This document shows, one piece after another, positions 11,476 through 12,944 of a DNA stretch of 12,944 nucleotides (the first letter of the stretch is position 1; every line of letters starts with the position of its first letter). Position numbers and translations under genes: made by a program. The notes beneath the pieces were generated by a model. It was not told the DNA's origin and made no database searches. It saw nothing but the letters and a program-made list of their open reading frames with translations. Source of the DNA: CAYGKP01 sp964350605 (GTDB taxonomy: Bacteria; Bacteroidota; Bacteroidia; Cytophagales; JAAEPT01); assembly GCA_964350605.1 (NCBI GenBank), contig CAYGKP010000058.1, positions 1-12,944 of the forward strand, read 5' to 3'.

Positions 11476-12944
11476 TTAGCGACTTAAGTAGAGGTTGCGG
11501 CGCGAATAAACGTCCAGGAAGAAATCGTCCTGGAGGTTGTCGATGAAGTAGATGCCCTCTCCGGTCGACTTCATTTCGGGTCCGAGTTCCTTGTTGACGT
11601 TCGGGAACTTGTCGAACGAGAAAACTGGAATCTTGATCGCGTACCCCTTGCGATAGGGCTTGAAGTCGAAGTCGGAGACTTTCTTGTGGCCGAGCATCAC
11701 CCAGGTAGCAAACTTGACGTACGGCTCGCGGTAGGCTTTGCAGATGAACGGCACGGTCCGCGAAGCGCGGGGATTGGCCTCGATAACGTAGACCACGTCG
11801 TTCTTGATGGCGAACTGGATGTTGATCAAGCCTTTGGTCTTCAGCGCGAGGGCCACCTTTTTGGTGATCGTCTCGATCTGGGTGAGGACCAAGTCCCCCA
11901 AGTTGTAGGGGGGCAGCACCGCATACGAATCACCCGAGTGGATGCCCGCAGGCTCGATGTGCTGCATGACACCGATGATGTAGACGTTCTCGCCGTCGCA
12001 AATCGCATCGGCTTCGGCTTCATCAGCCCCATCGAGGAAGTGGTCAAGCAGGACGCGGTTGCCCGGGATGTCCTGAAGCACCTTGACGACATGTTGCTCC
12101 AACTCCGTTTCGTTGATCACGATTTTCATCGATTGACCCCCGAGCACATAGGAAGGTCGGACCAGCAATGGGAAGCCAATTTCCTCGCAAATCTGAAGGG
12201 CCTCGTCGGCGGTATCGACCGCGCCGAATTGAGGGTAGGGCACACTGTTCTCCTTAAGGAGTTCAGAGAAGCGACCGCGGTCCTCGGCTAAGTCAAGTGC
12301 CTCGTAGCTGGTACCGAGGATCGGGATGCCGTAGCGTTCCAGCTTCTCGGCCAGCTTGAGTGCTGTTTGCCCACCGAGTTGTACGATCACCCCTTCGGGC
12401 TTCTCGTGCAGGATGATGTCGTAGATGTGCTCCCAGAAGACAGGCTCGAAGTAGAGCTTGTCAGCCACGTCGAAGTCGGTTGAAACCGTCTCGGGGTTGC
12501 AGTTGATCATGATCGTCTCGTACCCCGCCTCCTTGGCTGCCAGCACGCCGTGAACACAGCAATAGTCGAACTCGATGCCCTGGCCAATTCGGTTGGGGCC
12601 CGAGCCCAGGACGATGATCTTTTTCTTTTCCGATCGGACCGACTCGTTCTCGCCGTCAAAAGTCGAGTAGTAGTACGGGGTCTGGGCCTCGAACTCCGCC
12701 GCGCAGGTGTCGACCAACTTGTAGACCCGCTGCACGCCCATCTCGTGGCGCTTGGTGAACACCTCGCTTTCCAGACAGCCGCACAAGTGGGCAATCTGGC
12801 GGTCGGCAAAGCCCTTCTGTTTGGCTTCTACCAAAAGCTCGCGAGGCAAGTCGTCGATCGTAAATTCGGCGATCCACCGTTCCATCTTCACCAAGATCTC
12901 GATTTGGCCGAGGAACCAGGGGTCGATATTGGTGATGCCCTGAA
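11476..12944 (-). CDS. carB: Carbamoyl-phosphate synthase large subunit, C-terminal half, lacking the MGS domain
   Basis: The gene runs off the right edge; 488 residues plus a partial codon are visible. The open frame continues past the internal Met at 12894 to the edge (GITNIDPWFLGQIEIL), so that Met is not the start. The visible part is the end of the oligomerisation domain and the second ATP-grasp half, which uses ATP to phosphorylate carbamate. Motifs are LGSGPNRIGQGIEFDYCCVH, VQLGGQTALKLAEKL, LVRPSYVLGGQSM and YVIEANPRASRTVPFICKA. The chain ends shortly after LGPEMKSTGEG, at NLYLSR. E. coli CarB continues about 130 residues further as the MGS-like allosteric domain (UMP, ornithine, IMP). 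As far as I recall this short form is usual in Flavobacteriia, so it is probably natural rather than a frameshift. Confidence 0.96.
   Translation of the reverse strand, partial: QGITNIDPWFLGQIEILVKMERWIAEFTIDDLPRELLVEAKQKGFADRQIAHLCGCLESEVFTKRHEMGVQRVYKLVDTCAAEFEAQTPYYYSTFDGENESVRSEKKKIIVLGSGPNRIGQGIEFDYCCVHGVLAAKEAGYETIMINCNPETVSTDFDVADKLYFEPVFWEHIYDIILHEKPEGVIVQLGGQTALKLAEKLERYGIPILGTSYEALDLAEDRGRFSELLKENSVPYPQFGAVDTADEALQICEEIGFPLLVRPSYVLGGQSMKIVINETELEQHVVKVLQDIPGNRVLLDHFLDGADEAEADAICDGENVYIIGVMQHIEPAGIHSGDSYAVLPPYNLGDLVLTQIETITKKVALALKTKGLINIQFAIKNDVVYVIEANPRASRTVPFICKAYREPYVKFATWVMLGHKKVSDFDFKPYRKGYAIKIPVFSFDKFPNVNKELGPEMKSTGEGIYFIDNLQDDFFLDVYSRRNLYLSR

Overview
The window is a stretch of ordinary chromosome from a high-GC member of the Bacteroidota. 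It probably comes from a draft or metagenome assembly, because it contains a 10-N gap. The phylum call rests on several things seen together. There is a CarB that stops before the usual allosteric domain, an arginase-fold 'formimidoylglutamase' of the Bacteroidota kind, a conserved protein I know only from Bacteroidota, and NqrF. Clear Shine-Dalgarno sites are absent before most genes, and several genes have -7 boxes close to TAnnTTTG. There is no rRNA or tRNA gene, CRISPR array, prophage or insertion sequence that I can support.

Layout. Positions 1-2702 read rightward: the 3' end of era, then der (both ribosome-assembly GTPases), a very acidic 82-residue lipoprotein with a strong terminator, and a SprT-like metalloprotease gene. 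Everything from 2708 to the right edge reads leftward, and the two blocks converge at about 2705. Read in the leftward sense, the second block starts off-window with carB, which is followed 1 nt later by a small membrane peptide. A promoter at 11199-11206 then starts accD, which is followed 4 nt later by an O-acyltransferase and then a radical SAM gene. nqrF has its own likely promoter and a textbook terminator at 6691-6731. Next come the arginase-fold gene (containing the assembly gap) and a four-gene unit: RDD membrane protein, amino-sugar kinase, murQ and a conserved unknown.

Themes. The kinase and MurQ fit recovery of N-acetylmuramic acid from cell wall: phosphorylation, then loss of the lactyl ether to give GlcNAc-6-phosphate. 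The RDD protein and the conserved unknown share the transcription unit, but their roles are open. carB (pyrimidine/arginine synthesis), accD (fatty-acid synthesis), nqrF (sodium-pumping respiration), era and der are housekeeping genes. No gap between genes exceeds 300 bases; the largest (1540-1738) is described below.

I found no convincing undescribed multi-gene system. The items most worth a second look are the conserved unknown coupled to murQ, the kinase's altered phosphate motif, the arginase-fold protein that has lost metal ligands, the small C-terminal-Lys lipoprotein, the nqrF that is not beside other nqr genes, and the truncated-form CarB.
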